DNA of 22,382 nucleotides from a virus (IMGVR_UViG_3300006805_000185:1-22382), one strand, 5' to 3'. Numbered from the stretch's first letter, positions 1 through 5,742 are shown. Numbers and translations: made by a program. The notes: generated from the sequence alone by a model not told the origin.

Positions 1-193
1 AATGTCCAATCCAGCATCAGAAAAACAGATGGCACTAATTGCTAAGCATAATATGCCAGTACACAGTGACACTCTAACAATGAAAGAAGCATCAGCTATT
101 ATAGACACCTTTGCCAAGGCAAACGGATGGGCGCAAAAACCATTCACGCCTAAAGCTAAAGCGGAACCTACACCAATGCCAGATAGCTTTTAA
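1..193 (+). CDS. C-terminal end of a phage DNA-metabolism protein (partial)
   Basis: A reading frame runs in from the left edge and stops at 191-193. An ATG at position 2 is in frame but need not be the start, because upstream sequence is missing and no ribosome binding site can be seen. The visible 63 residues begin with a pattern of the form ASEKQ-x-ALI-x-KH, followed by a lysine/glutamate helix containing EASAII, and end in a Lys/Pro/Ala-rich tail. From family knowledge, such a 'KQ...L...-...EAS.LI' segment often ends phage recombination or single-strand-binding proteins (ERF-like annealing proteins, RecB-like exonucleases). Which of these it belongs to cannot be told from this piece. It is the last gene before the control region. 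Confidence 0.5.
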   Translation, partial: MSNPASEKQMALIAKHNMPVHSDTLTMKEASAIIDTFAKANGWAQKPFTPKAKAEPTPMPDSF

Positions 194-208
194 TTTTTTT
201 TATATTAT

Positions 209-238
209 TTGACTACGGCATTTTGAGTGTGATATGAT
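209..238 (+). promoter_or_regulatory. Putative sigma70-type promoter P1
   Basis: TTGACT (209-214) and TATGAT (233-238) are separated by 18 bases, close to the bacterial sigma70 consensus. The expected start point is near 244-246, directly before two hairpins and a terminator with no ORF between, so it should drive the small RNA at 244-400. Confidence 0.6.
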
Positions 239-243
239 TAGAG

Positions 244-400
244 CCTCTTAGGAAAGCCCTGAGAGACGTTAGGAGCAATCCTAAGGTACATAATCAGTGA
301 TGATGAACTAAATAGTAAAGAACTACTTCTACGGGATTAGAGCAGTTCTCCTTTAAGATTAAGACTGGTAGAATTAAAACCTCTACTGGTCTTTTTCTTT
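244..400 (+). ncRNA. Putative structured small RNA 1
   Basis: This unit has its own promoter (209-238) and a Rho-independent terminator (361-400) and contains no credible ORF. The predicted transcript of about 150 nt opens with a hairpin pairing 245-252 with 258-265 (8 bp, one G-U), followed by a 6-bp hairpin at 269-284 closed by a GCAA (GNRA) tetraloop. A weaker stem pairs 319-324 with 344-349. The 3' half holds TTCTCCTTTA at 346-355, complementary to the phage's own AAGGAGAA ribosome binding sites and similar to the 3' end of 16S rRNA. It matches no RNA family I know. A processed leader or phage regulatory RNA is possible; expression is unproven. Confidence 0.5.
361..400 (+). terminator. 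Rho-independent terminator of small RNA 1
   Basis: A 10-bp stem (363-372 with 382-391, two G-U pairs, extendable by two A-T pairs) with a 9-base loop is followed by TTTTTCTTTT. This is a classic intrinsic terminator for rightward transcription. Confidence 0.75.
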
Positions 401-461
401 TATATGCCTTGAAGTATTTGGCATATTGTAATGATAATGAAAGGGCAGTACTTAAAGAAAA

Positions 462-563
462 GGGGGGTGGGGTATTTGAGATATGCCGTATGTCCCTAGA
501 TAGATAGAGTATCTATTATATATATGGGGTACGGGGGGGGTGGTGTGGGGGTGTGTCTCGGGG
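462..563 (+). repeat. G-tract cluster, G-quadruplex candidate
   Basis: Six runs of four or more G lie on this strand in otherwise AT-rich DNA: 462-467, 469-472, 526-529, 533-540, 547-551 and 560-563. The last four are spaced by 3, 6 and 8 bases, which fits a four-tract G-quadruplex with somewhat long loops. Between the two groups is a small palindrome, TAGATA-gag-TATCTA (501-515). There is no ORF. Possible roles are a transcription or replication pause site; nothing proves one. Confidence 0.5.
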
Positions 564-632
564 TTTGGTCTTTGATTGTTCACATCGTATCCTTGAAGCC
601 GGCTGATATATCAACTATATATTCTAGAAGCC

Positions 633-661
633 TTGACTTGATTCCGGAAGTATGCTATGAT
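633..661 (+). promoter_or_regulatory. Putative sigma70-type promoter P2
   Basis: TTGACT (633-638) and TATGAT (656-661) are separated by 17 bases. Both hexamers are identical to those of P1. The expected start is near 668, where the long hairpin of the second small RNA begins. Confidence 0.65.
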
Positions 662-667
662 TGTTCT

Positions 668-784
668 TGTCGGTAGGAGAAGGACTCGGGGGGATAGTTC
701 TCCTACTGGCTGTTGTTAAGCTATGCCATATAAGGCCCAGGATTGTTCAGGATAATACTTGAATGGTCCTGGGCTTCTCCTTTA
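668..784 (+). ncRNA. Putative structured small RNA 2
   Basis: The unit lies between promoter P2 (633-661) and a terminator-like hairpin (733-776). The predicted transcript of about 115 nt starts at a 13-bp stem pairing 669-681 with 698-710 (two G-U pairs), whose loop contains a run of six G. The 5' arm carries AGGAG and the 3' arm CTCCT, so a Shine-Dalgarno-like sequence is sequestered by an anti-Shine-Dalgarno-like one. The 3' end repeats TTCTCCTTTA (775-784), also present in small RNA 1. The DNA after both units is related: ATAT-s-CCTTG-w-AGTAT-ww-GGC at about 402-422 and 784-804. This suggests two copies of one cassette. No known RNA family is recognised. Confidence 0.5.
733..784 (+). terminator. 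Terminator-like hairpin of small RNA 2
   Basis: A 15-bp stem pairs 735-749 with 760-774 (three G-U pairs; GCCCAGGA and TCCTGGGC at the base), extendable by one or two pairs. It is followed by TTCTCCTTTA, an interrupted rather than continuous T tract, so termination may be partial. Confidence 0.55.
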
Positions 785-814
785 TATCCCTTGTAGTATA
801 AGGCTTATGAGCCG

Positions 815-834
815 GCTATCTGGATTAGTGATGG
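815..834. repeat. Imperfect direct repeat, copy 1
   Basis: GCTATCTG-g-ATT-a-GTGATGG matches the sequence at 913-932 in 18 of 20 bases. The function is unknown. It may be an operator or the remnant of a duplicated promoter region. Confidence 0.5.
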
Positions 835-912
835 ATAAGAGCTGATATATCACGGAATGAGATAACCCTCAACCTTTACTTTAGAGTTACCCTATATCTA
901 AAGGGATTGACT

Positions 913-932
913 GCTATCTGCATTTGTGATGG
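913..932. repeat. Imperfect direct repeat, copy 2
   Basis: This is the second copy of the 20-base repeat (18 of 20 identical to 815-834). It directly follows a TTGACT hexamer (907-912). The bases after it, TTAGAGCC, match the start region of small RNA 1 (238-245), so this looks like a degenerate promoter copy lacking a good -10 box. Confidence 0.45.
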
Positions 933-963
933 TTAGAGCCATATTCATCTTATATTATAATAC

Positions 964-993
964 TTGTATTGGATTCCTAGTGCTTGCAATAAT
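964..993 (+). promoter_or_regulatory. Putative promoter P4 upstream of the 1179-2011 genes
   Basis: TTGTAT (964-969) and AATAAT (988-993) are separated by 18 bases. The start region resembles that of P1: CCTCTTAG lies exactly five bases after the -10 box in both (244-251 and 999-1006). An overlapping alternative -10, TATAAT at 956-961, has only a weak -35. The transcript would have a leader of about 180 nt with a 7-bp hairpin (1078-1084 with 1094-1100). Confidence 0.4.
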
Positions 994-1178
994 TAGCACC
1001 TCTTAGCATTATTACTCTCTCTAGTATATGTGTCATACCAAGAATAAGATTGATTGTTTGTTCTTCGCGGCGAATCGGTAATATATCAGAAGAATATTAC
1101 TCTAGAACTTGTGCGAACTGCTAGAATCGTGTACTATATATCTATCAGCAAAACCGCTGAATGAACAAGGAGATTAAA

Positions 1179-1274
1179 ATGAAGCTAGGTACAATGTTCG
1201 CAGTAAGACAAGCAGTAAGCAATGTTAAATACTCAATCGAATTGTTGGTTGAGAGAATCGTTTGGATGTTCTAA
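1179..1274 (+). CDS. 31-residue micro-ORF ahead of the ADP-ribosyltransferase-like gene
   Basis: ATG at 1179 is preceded by AAGGAG (1167-1172) at good spacing, one of the best ribosome binding sites on this strand. The peptide begins MKLGTMF, contains an amphipathic helix-like centre and ends in IVWMF. It stops at 1272-1274, two bases before the ATG at 1277 of the next gene, which has no good ribosome binding site of its own. It may therefore act as a translation-coupling leader, as a functional micro-protein, or both. It resembles nothing I recognise. Confidence 0.55.
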   Translation: MKLGTMFAVRQAVSNVKYSIELLVERIVWMF

Positions 1275-1276
1275 TC

Positions 1277-2011
1277 ATGGAAACTTTAACTAAGGATAAC
1301 TGGAGAGCAACTTGGGCTGCTGAGTGGTGTGAAGATAGAGCTTTAAAACAAGAGTTAATAACATGGTGTGAAAAGAATCATGAAATGGTTTTAAGAGAGA
1401 TTGACCACAGACATGGTTTAAACAATTTTAAAGATTGGCCTAATGTTGAAGGCAATTATACTGACACTCTTCAATTCTATATTGCCATGGTGCAGTGGCT
1501 TAAAATTCATGGTAATGAACTAGATGATAAAGAGTATTGGGAACAAGTTTCTGAGTCATGGCGTTTGTTTAAGCATCCTGAGATGCATCATAGTTATTTT
1601 AATAAGTTGTTCTTTGCCGGCCGACCGAACCGTGAGAAGTACATCATGACATTCAATTCTAAAGAGCTTTATGATTCTTTACCCGACGTGGTTACAGTCT
1701 ACCGTGGATGCTGGAAAGGATGCGAAGATGGTTTGTCTTATAGTTTGAGACCAGAAGTTGCTACATACTTTGCCTTTAGAGGTATTGGCTTTCCACGTGG
1801 ACATCGTATAATTACAGCTGAGGTTAAAAAGAAGGACATCATCATGGTTTGTGATGCTGACCTTGAGCAAGAGGTTATTGCCACCAAGGTCAAGGTACTC
1901 GATATTGCTGAGGTAAGCCAAAAGGAGCTAAAGCAACCACTCTACACCAGCCTTAAGGTTGAGTGGAATAACAAGACAGCAGCACACAAAGCTGGAGTCT
2001 ACGTAGGATAA
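1277..2011 (+). CDS. Putative mono-ADP-ribosyltransferase (R-S-E type)
   Basis: The frame opens at a TTG at 1262, but ATG 1277 (244 residues) is preferred because it follows the stop of the micro-ORF at 1274 and suits reinitiation. The C-terminal half carries the three signature elements of arginine-type ADP-ribosyltransferases in the right order: VYRG (Arg143), GLSYS (Ser154 in the place of the STS/SWT strand, followed by ATYFAFR), and EQE (Glu197 and Glu199). This R-S-ExE layout is established for NAD-dependent mono-ADP-ribosyltransferases, including T4 Alt and ModA, which modify host RNA polymerase and other proteins. The N-terminal 130 residues are acidic and helical with no recognised domain. 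Soluble, with no signal peptide. The substrate is unknown, and the assignment rests on motifs alone. Confidence 0.55.
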   Translation: METLTKDNWRATWAAEWCEDRALKQELITWCEKNHEMVLREIDHRHGLNNFKDWPNVEGNYTDTLQFYIAMVQWLKIHGNELDDKEYWEQVSESWRLFKHPEMHHSYFNKLFFAGRPNREKYIMTFNSKELYDSLPDVVTVYRGCWKGCEDGLSYSLRPEVATYFAFRGIGFPRGHRIITAEVKKKDIIMVCDADLEQEVIATKVKVLDIAEVSQKELKQPLYTSLKVEWNNKTAAHKAGVYVG

Positions 2012-2018
2012 TGGATAG

Positions 2019-2052
2019 TTCCTCCGAATCTTCCTACGGAAGATCGGAGGAA
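2019..2052 (+). promoter_or_regulatory. Strong intergenic hairpin between ADP-ribosyltransferase-like and HNH genes
   Basis: TTCCTCCG (2019-2026) pairs with CGGAGGAA (2045-2052), and ATCTTCC (2028-2034) pairs with GGAAGAT (2038-2044), leaving one bulged A and a three-base loop: 15 bp in all. No T tract follows, so an RNA processing or stability element is more likely than an intrinsic terminator. Confidence 0.6.
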
Positions 2053-2095
2053 TACTCTAGTCACCAATACAAACAACAACACAGAAAGAATTAAC

Positions 2096-2686
2096 ATGGA
2101 AGATTTAGAAATACCAGAGAGAGTTAAGAAGTATATTAAATTAGATGAAAGCGGATGCTGGATATGGACTGGAGCCAAGACCAGAGCAGGTTATGGCGGG
2201 TTCCTCAGAACTATAGAAGGTAAGAACAAGTATTTTTATGCTCACCGTTTTATATATGAGATAGCTAATGGACCAATTACAGATGGTCTGTTCTGCTGCC
2301 ACCACTGTGATGTACGCAACTGCGTTAACCCAGAGCACATATTCCTGGGGACAACACAAGACAACACACGTGACATGATGGCTAAGGGTCGTTACAAACC
2401 ATCAAAGATTATCACTGATGAAACAAAGGATGCCATACGAGCTGCTTATGCCACTGGTACATACAAGCAATACGAAGTACAAAAGGAATATGACGTATGC
2501 AATGTGACAGTTATGAGGATAGTTAAAGGATATCCTGGCAGTTGGTATCTCTTTAAATATAAGCCTGAGTTTATTAAAGAAATCAAAGAGCTTTATAGTG
2601 CCGGCAACCATACTTATAGAGAGATTGCTTCACTGTATGGTCTATCATTTGATATGGTGGGCAGAATTATAAGAAGCAAAAGATAA
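2096..2686 (+). CDS. Free-standing HNH endonuclease
   Basis: The N-terminal half (about residues 17-100) has the conserved phage HNH layout: GCWIWTGA, then YGGF, then AHRFIYE, then HHCD...CVNPEH...GTTQDN. His69 (or His70), Asn78 and His81 fit the catalytic H-N-H triad, and cysteines 71 and 76 are typical of the family. The C-terminal half (about 105-196) contains two helix-turn-helix-like segments (DAIRAAYATGTYKQYEVQ and IKELYSAGNHTYREIASLYG), as in homing-type HNH proteins that bind DNA through such repeats. It likely cuts DNA as a selfish or homing enzyme and is not part of the packaging module, since no terminase is nearby. The ribosome binding site is weak. A strong hairpin lies upstream. 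Confidence 0.85.
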   Translation: MEDLEIPERVKKYIKLDESGCWIWTGAKTRAGYGGFLRTIEGKNKYFYAHRFIYEIANGPITDGLFCCHHCDVRNCVNPEHIFLGTTQDNTRDMMAKGRYKPSKIITDETKDAIRAAYATGTYKQYEVQKEYDVCNVTVMRIVKGYPGSWYLFKYKPEFIKEIKELYSAGNHTYREIASLYGLSFDMVGRIIRSKR

Positions 2687-2697
2687 ACTGATGTTTC

Positions 2698-2706
2698 TGG
2701 TATAAT
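2698..2706 (+). promoter_or_regulatory. Putative extended -10 promoter for the micro-ORF/glycosyltransferase operon
   Basis: TGG-TATAAT (2698-2706) matches the TGn extended -10 element. No good -35 is seen. It is about 30 bases upstream of the ORF at 2735 and just after the HNH stop, so it suits a start for the 2735-5910 gene chain. Confidence 0.45.
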
Positions 2707-2734
2707 TGATTACTATTACATACAGGAGGATGAT

Positions 2735-2887
2735 ATGCCTAAGAAGAAGATTAATAAAGATGTTTGTGAGTCTTGCGGCAAACCGAAAATGGATGAAGCT
2801 ATGACTCATTTTAAAGCAGTACAAGAAGCAATGAAGTACATTAGAATTAAAGATAATAACTTTGACTTGGAGGAGTTACCATTATGA
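2735..2887 (+). CDS. 50-residue protein with a CxxC motif
   Basis: ATG 2735 is preceded by AGGAGG (2724-2729), a near-perfect ribosome binding site. The product starts with a basic segment (MPKKKINK), has CESCGKP at residues 11-17, which resembles half of a zinc ribbon, and continues as a charged helix. A single CxxC pair could bind metal as a dimer. Its stop overlaps the next start (ATGA at 2884-2887), so it is the first member of a translationally coupled chain that leads into the glycosyltransferase. Family unknown. Confidence 0.6.
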   Translation: MPKKKINKDVCESCGKPKMDEAMTHFKAVQEAMKYIRIKDNNFDLEELPL

Positions 2888-2997
2888 GCAATACAATTAC
2901 ATATGCAGGTGCAGTTTGGATGATAGCAGGTTGGACTATAGGTAGAATCATTGGCATTATACTTATTGATAGATTGGATAAACGTAATGATAAATGA
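2884..2997 (+). CDS. 37-residue single-pass membrane peptide
   Basis: The ATG overlaps the previous stop, with GGAGG at 2869-2873. The product has one hydrophobic helix (about residues 7-30, containing WMIAGWTIGRIIGIILI) followed by a charged tail (DRLDKRNDK), typical of a small inner-membrane peptide. It overlaps the next micro-ORF by 11 bases. No family is recognised. Confidence 0.5.
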   Translation: MSNTITYAGAVWMIAGWTIGRIIGIILIDRLDKRNDK

Positions 2998-3082
2998 GAT
3001 TGTATTCATGACTGTTATGTTTGCGGCAATTGCAATAACTATTAAAGGTTTGTGCGGAATTGCAGGGAGACTTATTAAATGA
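2987..3082 (+). CDS. 31-residue hydrophobic peptide
   Basis: ATG 2987 lies inside the end of the preceding micro-ORF. The stop (3080-3082) overlaps the glycosyltransferase ATG (3079) as ATGA. The sequence is a single hydrophobic segment with a basic C-terminus (RLIK). No strong ribosome binding site is present, so translation would depend on coupling. It may be a membrane peptide or only a coupling ORF. Confidence 0.35.
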   Translation: MINEIVFMTVMFAAIAITIKGLCGIAGRLIK

Positions 3083-4800
3083 AAGTTGTTGTTGCAAGCA
3101 TTGCTTTGAATGAAGAGAAGCATGTGAGACGTTGGGCTGAGTCAGCCAAGGGAGCAGATTACATCTACCTCCTGGACACTGGCTCAACCGATGACACCAT
3201 CAAGATTGCTAAAGAGTGTGGTGTGACTGTCATTGAACACAAGATTGTACCTTGGCACTTTGGTAATGCTCGTAACTATCTGCTTGAGCGTCTTCCTGAG
3301 GATGCTGATTGGGTTATTAACTTAGACCTTGATGAAGTTTTAATTGATGGTTGGCGCGGCCATTTGGAATCTGTTCCAGCCGGCATCACTAGACCAAGAT
3401 ACAACTACACTTGGAACTGGGATGCAGATGGCAATCCAGGTCTGATATATCAGGGTGACAAGATTGTTGTGCGTCATGGATACAAGTGGCACAATGCTGT
3501 ACATGAAATCATGCACGAGATTGCACCATTGGTAGAGACTCAATGCTTCACTGGCCTAGAGATACACCACCATGCTGACAACACCAAGTCACGTGGCTCA
3601 TACCTACCTCTCTTGCTGCTTGACGTTGAAGAGAACCCTGACAACGACCGTAATGTTTATTATGCTGCTCGAGAACTGATGTACTATGGGCGTACTGAAG
3701 AGTCAGTAGCCTTGTTCAAGCGTCACTTGACAATGCCTAGTTCTATCTGGCCACCAGAGAGAGCGTTCTCGATGCGTTACATAGCCAAGCAAATACCTGG
3801 TGAACGTGAGCACTGGTTGCTACGTGGTTGTGCAGAGTATCCTTGGGGCAGAGAGTTATGGGTTGACTTAGCTACTCACTATCATGATACTCATAATTGG
3901 ATTGGTTGTTATTATGCGGCCAAACGAGCACTGTCTTTGACTGACCGTGGTACGTTGTATCTAACTGAAGCTGTGATGTGGGGATGGATGCCTCATGATT
4001 TGGCTGCTCTGTCTGCATACCATCTAGGATTAAATGATGAAGCTATTGCTCAAGGTAAGATTGCATGTGAGCTTGCTCCTAATGATGTTAGATTGAAGAG
4101 TAATTTATTATTTTATTCTTTGCGCGAATCCAAAGTTAATGTGGTCATACCAACCAAGACAAACATCGGTGGTTTGACCAAGCTTGTAAACCAATTACTA
4201 TCTGACACCATGGTAAATAAGATTATCATTGTTGCAGATGGCAGTGAAGCTTATGATAACTTGACTGCAATACCAAAGTTCAACAAGGTCATCAAGGTCA
4301 TGGTCAATGAAGGTGTTGGTATCCATGCCATGTGGAACTTAGGCATGAACATCGCAGGTTATGATGGGCACATTGCATTTATCAATGATGATGTAAGTCT
4401 CGATAAAGATTGCATGTATGAATTGGGTGCAGTGCTGTCAAAGAATCATGACTATGGTTTGTTGTGCCCGAGCTATTCAACAGTTAAACCAACAGAGGAT
4501 AGAGTTGTTACTGACACATGCCGTAGTAGATACGATGGTACTGGTGGTATGGCCGGCTTCTGCATGGTGTTGACTAAAGACTTGGTGCCACGCTTCCGCT
4601 TTGATGAGAACATGAAGTGGTGGTATGGTGATGACATGTTAGTTGATTGGGTTACTAAACAGAATCGTAAGTGTGTGATTAGCGCGGCGACCAGTTGCAC
4701 ACATGAGGATTCTAAAACTATAAAGACAAACCCACCCAAGGACTTTGCTGCAATCGTAGCAAATGACAAAACAATATACGAAGGAAAGAAGAATGCATAA
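3079..4800 (+). CDS. Two-domain glycosyltransferase (GT2-like / helical linker / GT-A-like)
   Basis: The N-terminal 170 residues form a GT2-type GT-A domain: MKVVVASIALNEE, LLDTGSTDDT (residues 31-40) and the metal-binding DLDE at 83-86, followed by a His-rich segment. The middle (about 185-350) is helical with tetratricopeptide-like periodicity (YYAARELMYYGRTEESVALF, EAIAQGKIACELAPND). A second GT-A-like domain starts near 352 (VNVVIPTKTNIGGL) with IIIVADGS, NDD at 436-438 and WWYGDDM near 514-520. These enzymes transfer sugars from nucleotide-sugar donors. The acceptor is not evident: DNA, a virion protein or a host surface glycan are all possible. The start overlaps the micro-ORF stop, with AGGGAG at 3064-3069. 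The next gene, a methyltransferase, overlaps its end. Confidence 0.8.
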   Translation: MKVVVASIALNEEKHVRRWAESAKGADYIYLLDTGSTDDTIKIAKECGVTVIEHKIVPWHFGNARNYLLERLPEDADWVINLDLDEVLIDGWRGHLESVPAGITRPRYNYTWNWDADGNPGLIYQGDKIVVRHGYKWHNAVHEIMHEIAPLVETQCFTGLEIHHHADNTKSRGSYLPLLLLDVEENPDNDRNVYYAARELMYYGRTEESVALFKRHLTMPSSIWPPERAFSMRYIAKQIPGEREHWLLRGCAEYPWGRELWVDLATHYHDTHNWIGCYYAAKRALSLTDRGTLYLTEAVMWGWMPHDLAALSAYHLGLNDEAIAQGKIACELAPNDVRLKSNLLFYSLRESKVNVVIPTKTNIGGLTKLVNQLLSDTMVNKIIIVADGSEAYDNLTAIPKFNKVIKVMVNEGVGIHAMWNLGMNIAGYDGHIAFINDDVSLDKDCMYELGAVLSKNHDYGLLCPSYSTVKPTEDRVVTDTCRSRYDGTGGMAGFCMVLTKDLVPRFRFDENMKWWYGDDMLVDWVTKQNRKCVISAATSCTHEDSKTIKTNPPKDFAAIVANDKTIYEGKKNA

Positions 4801-5296
4801 TGCAGCAATGGAGTTTATATTTACTAGCTTTCACAATTGGAAAGGTGATAGGACTGATTTAAATGTATTAGAGATTGGCTCACTAGATATTAATGGTAGT
4901 GTGCGCCCAATGTTTAAACCATTCCAAGGTAATTATGTTGGAATAGATATGCAGGAAGGACCAGGCGTAGACATTGTTGCAGATGCTGCTAAGTTTATTA
5001 ACTTTGAAGCTTATGATGTTATTGTTTGCGCCGAAGTCTTTGAGCACACTCCCTACTGGCCACAGATAATTCAAAATAGTTATAATAATTTAGTTAGTGG
5101 TGGCTTGTTTATCGCTACTATGGCAGGTGAGGGTAGGTATCCACACTCAGCTATGGATGAGAATCCAATTAGAGAATGGGAACACTATTCAAACATAGGA
5201 TGGTGGGAACTACAGCAAACCCTTAAAAGATATGGGTTTGAAAATGTTAATGTAAGTGTATCGGACCAAGACACCCGTTGCTGGGCCGTAAAATAA
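4793..5296 (+). CDS. SAM-dependent methyltransferase (class I)
   Basis: ATG 4793 overlaps the end of the glycosyltransferase and follows an AAGGAAAG-type ribosome binding site; a longer in-frame start at 4763 lies inside that gene and is less likely. The 167-residue product has motif I VLEIGSLDINGSVRP (glycine-rich SAM loop), YVGIDMQEGPGVDIVADA (ribose-binding acidic position), and YDVIVCAEVFEHTPYW, the usual post-II motif of Methyltransf_11-type enzymes, then LVSGGLFIATM. The close coupling with a glycosyltransferase suggests action on the same glycan or small-molecule substrate, not on DNA; no target-recognition domain or DPPY/PC motif is seen. Confidence 0.75.
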   Translation: MHNAAMEFIFTSFHNWKGDRTDLNVLEIGSLDINGSVRPMFKPFQGNYVGIDMQEGPGVDIVADAAKFINFEAYDVIVCAEVFEHTPYWPQIIQNSYNNLVSGGLFIATMAGEGRYPHSAMDENPIREWEHYSNIGWWELQQTLKRYGFENVNVSVSDQDTRCWAVK

Positions 5297-5320
5297 TTGA
5301 CTATAGATAAGGAAGTTCAT

Positions 5321-5488
5321 ATGTACTATGAAAGATTAGAAGAAACAGATAAAAAACTGGAAGCCATCGAAGCATGGCAAAAGAAACAGTTAATAAAATT
5401 ATATGAAAAATCAGAGAAGAAAATAATGAAGGTGTTTAAAAAGTTAAACGCCACAATACCCGAGGAGGTTAAGCGTGGAAGCAAGTGA
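5321..5488 (+). CDS. 55-residue coiled-coil protein
   Basis: A longer frame opens at TTG 5297 directly after the methyltransferase stop, but ATG 5321 has AAGGAAG (5309-5315) five bases upstream and is preferred. The product is almost entirely charged helix, rich in Lys and Glu (EETDKKLEAIEAWQKKQLIKL), and probably a short coiled coil. Its end overlaps the next gene by 14 bases. Function unknown. Confidence 0.6.
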   Translation: MYYERLEETDKKLEAIEAWQKKQLIKLYEKSEKKIMKVFKKLNATIPEEVKRGSK

Positions 5489-5741
5489 AGTAGCAGTCAA
5501 GTTAATGTTGATGGTAAAAGAAGGATACACTTTAGATGATGCCATTGCTGACTATAAGAAAGCTTTGAATGCAGTAGGTGGAAGCATTGTTATATCCAAT
5601 CCTGCTAGCAATGTGTTAGGTAAAACTGGTGGACGTAACGTACCTATTGTTAAACAACACCATGATATTAAAGCAAGACTAACCGAAACGATTGCTGCAT
5701 CGGCAGGTAGTGCAGTGCAATCAAGTATGGTACAGTTTTAA
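5475..5741 (+). CDS. Hypothetical small protein, GTG start
   Basis: GTG 5475 is preceded by GAGGAGG (5462-5468), a strong ribosome binding site lying inside the preceding gene. The 88-residue product begins with an acidic/hydrophobic helix (VAVKLMLMVKEGYTLDDAIADYKKAL), then has a Gly/Asn-rich middle and a Ser/Ala-rich end. No domain is recognised. Confidence 0.6.
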   Translation: MEASEVAVKLMLMVKEGYTLDDAIADYKKALNAVGGSIVISNPASNVLGKTGGRNVPIVKQHHDIKARLTETIAASAGSAVQSSMVQF

Positions 5742-5742
5742 G

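Noticed and set aside
244-400. Possible tRNA in the control region
   Set aside because: Hairpins are present, but there is no acceptor stem, no anticodon arm with a seven-base loop, and no TTC arm pattern.
499-515. TAGATA-gag-TATCTA as part of a repeat array or CRISPR
   Set aside because: It is a single palindrome with no regularly spaced copies.
2806-3187. Minus-strand ORFs over the micro-gene region
   Set aside because: The micro-genes on the plus strand have strong ribosome binding sites and stop-start overlaps, while the minus-strand frames have none.
5297-5320. TTGACT at 5297 as a promoter, or TTG 5297 as a start codon
   Set aside because: No -10 box follows at proper distance, and ATG 5321 has a far better ribosome binding site.
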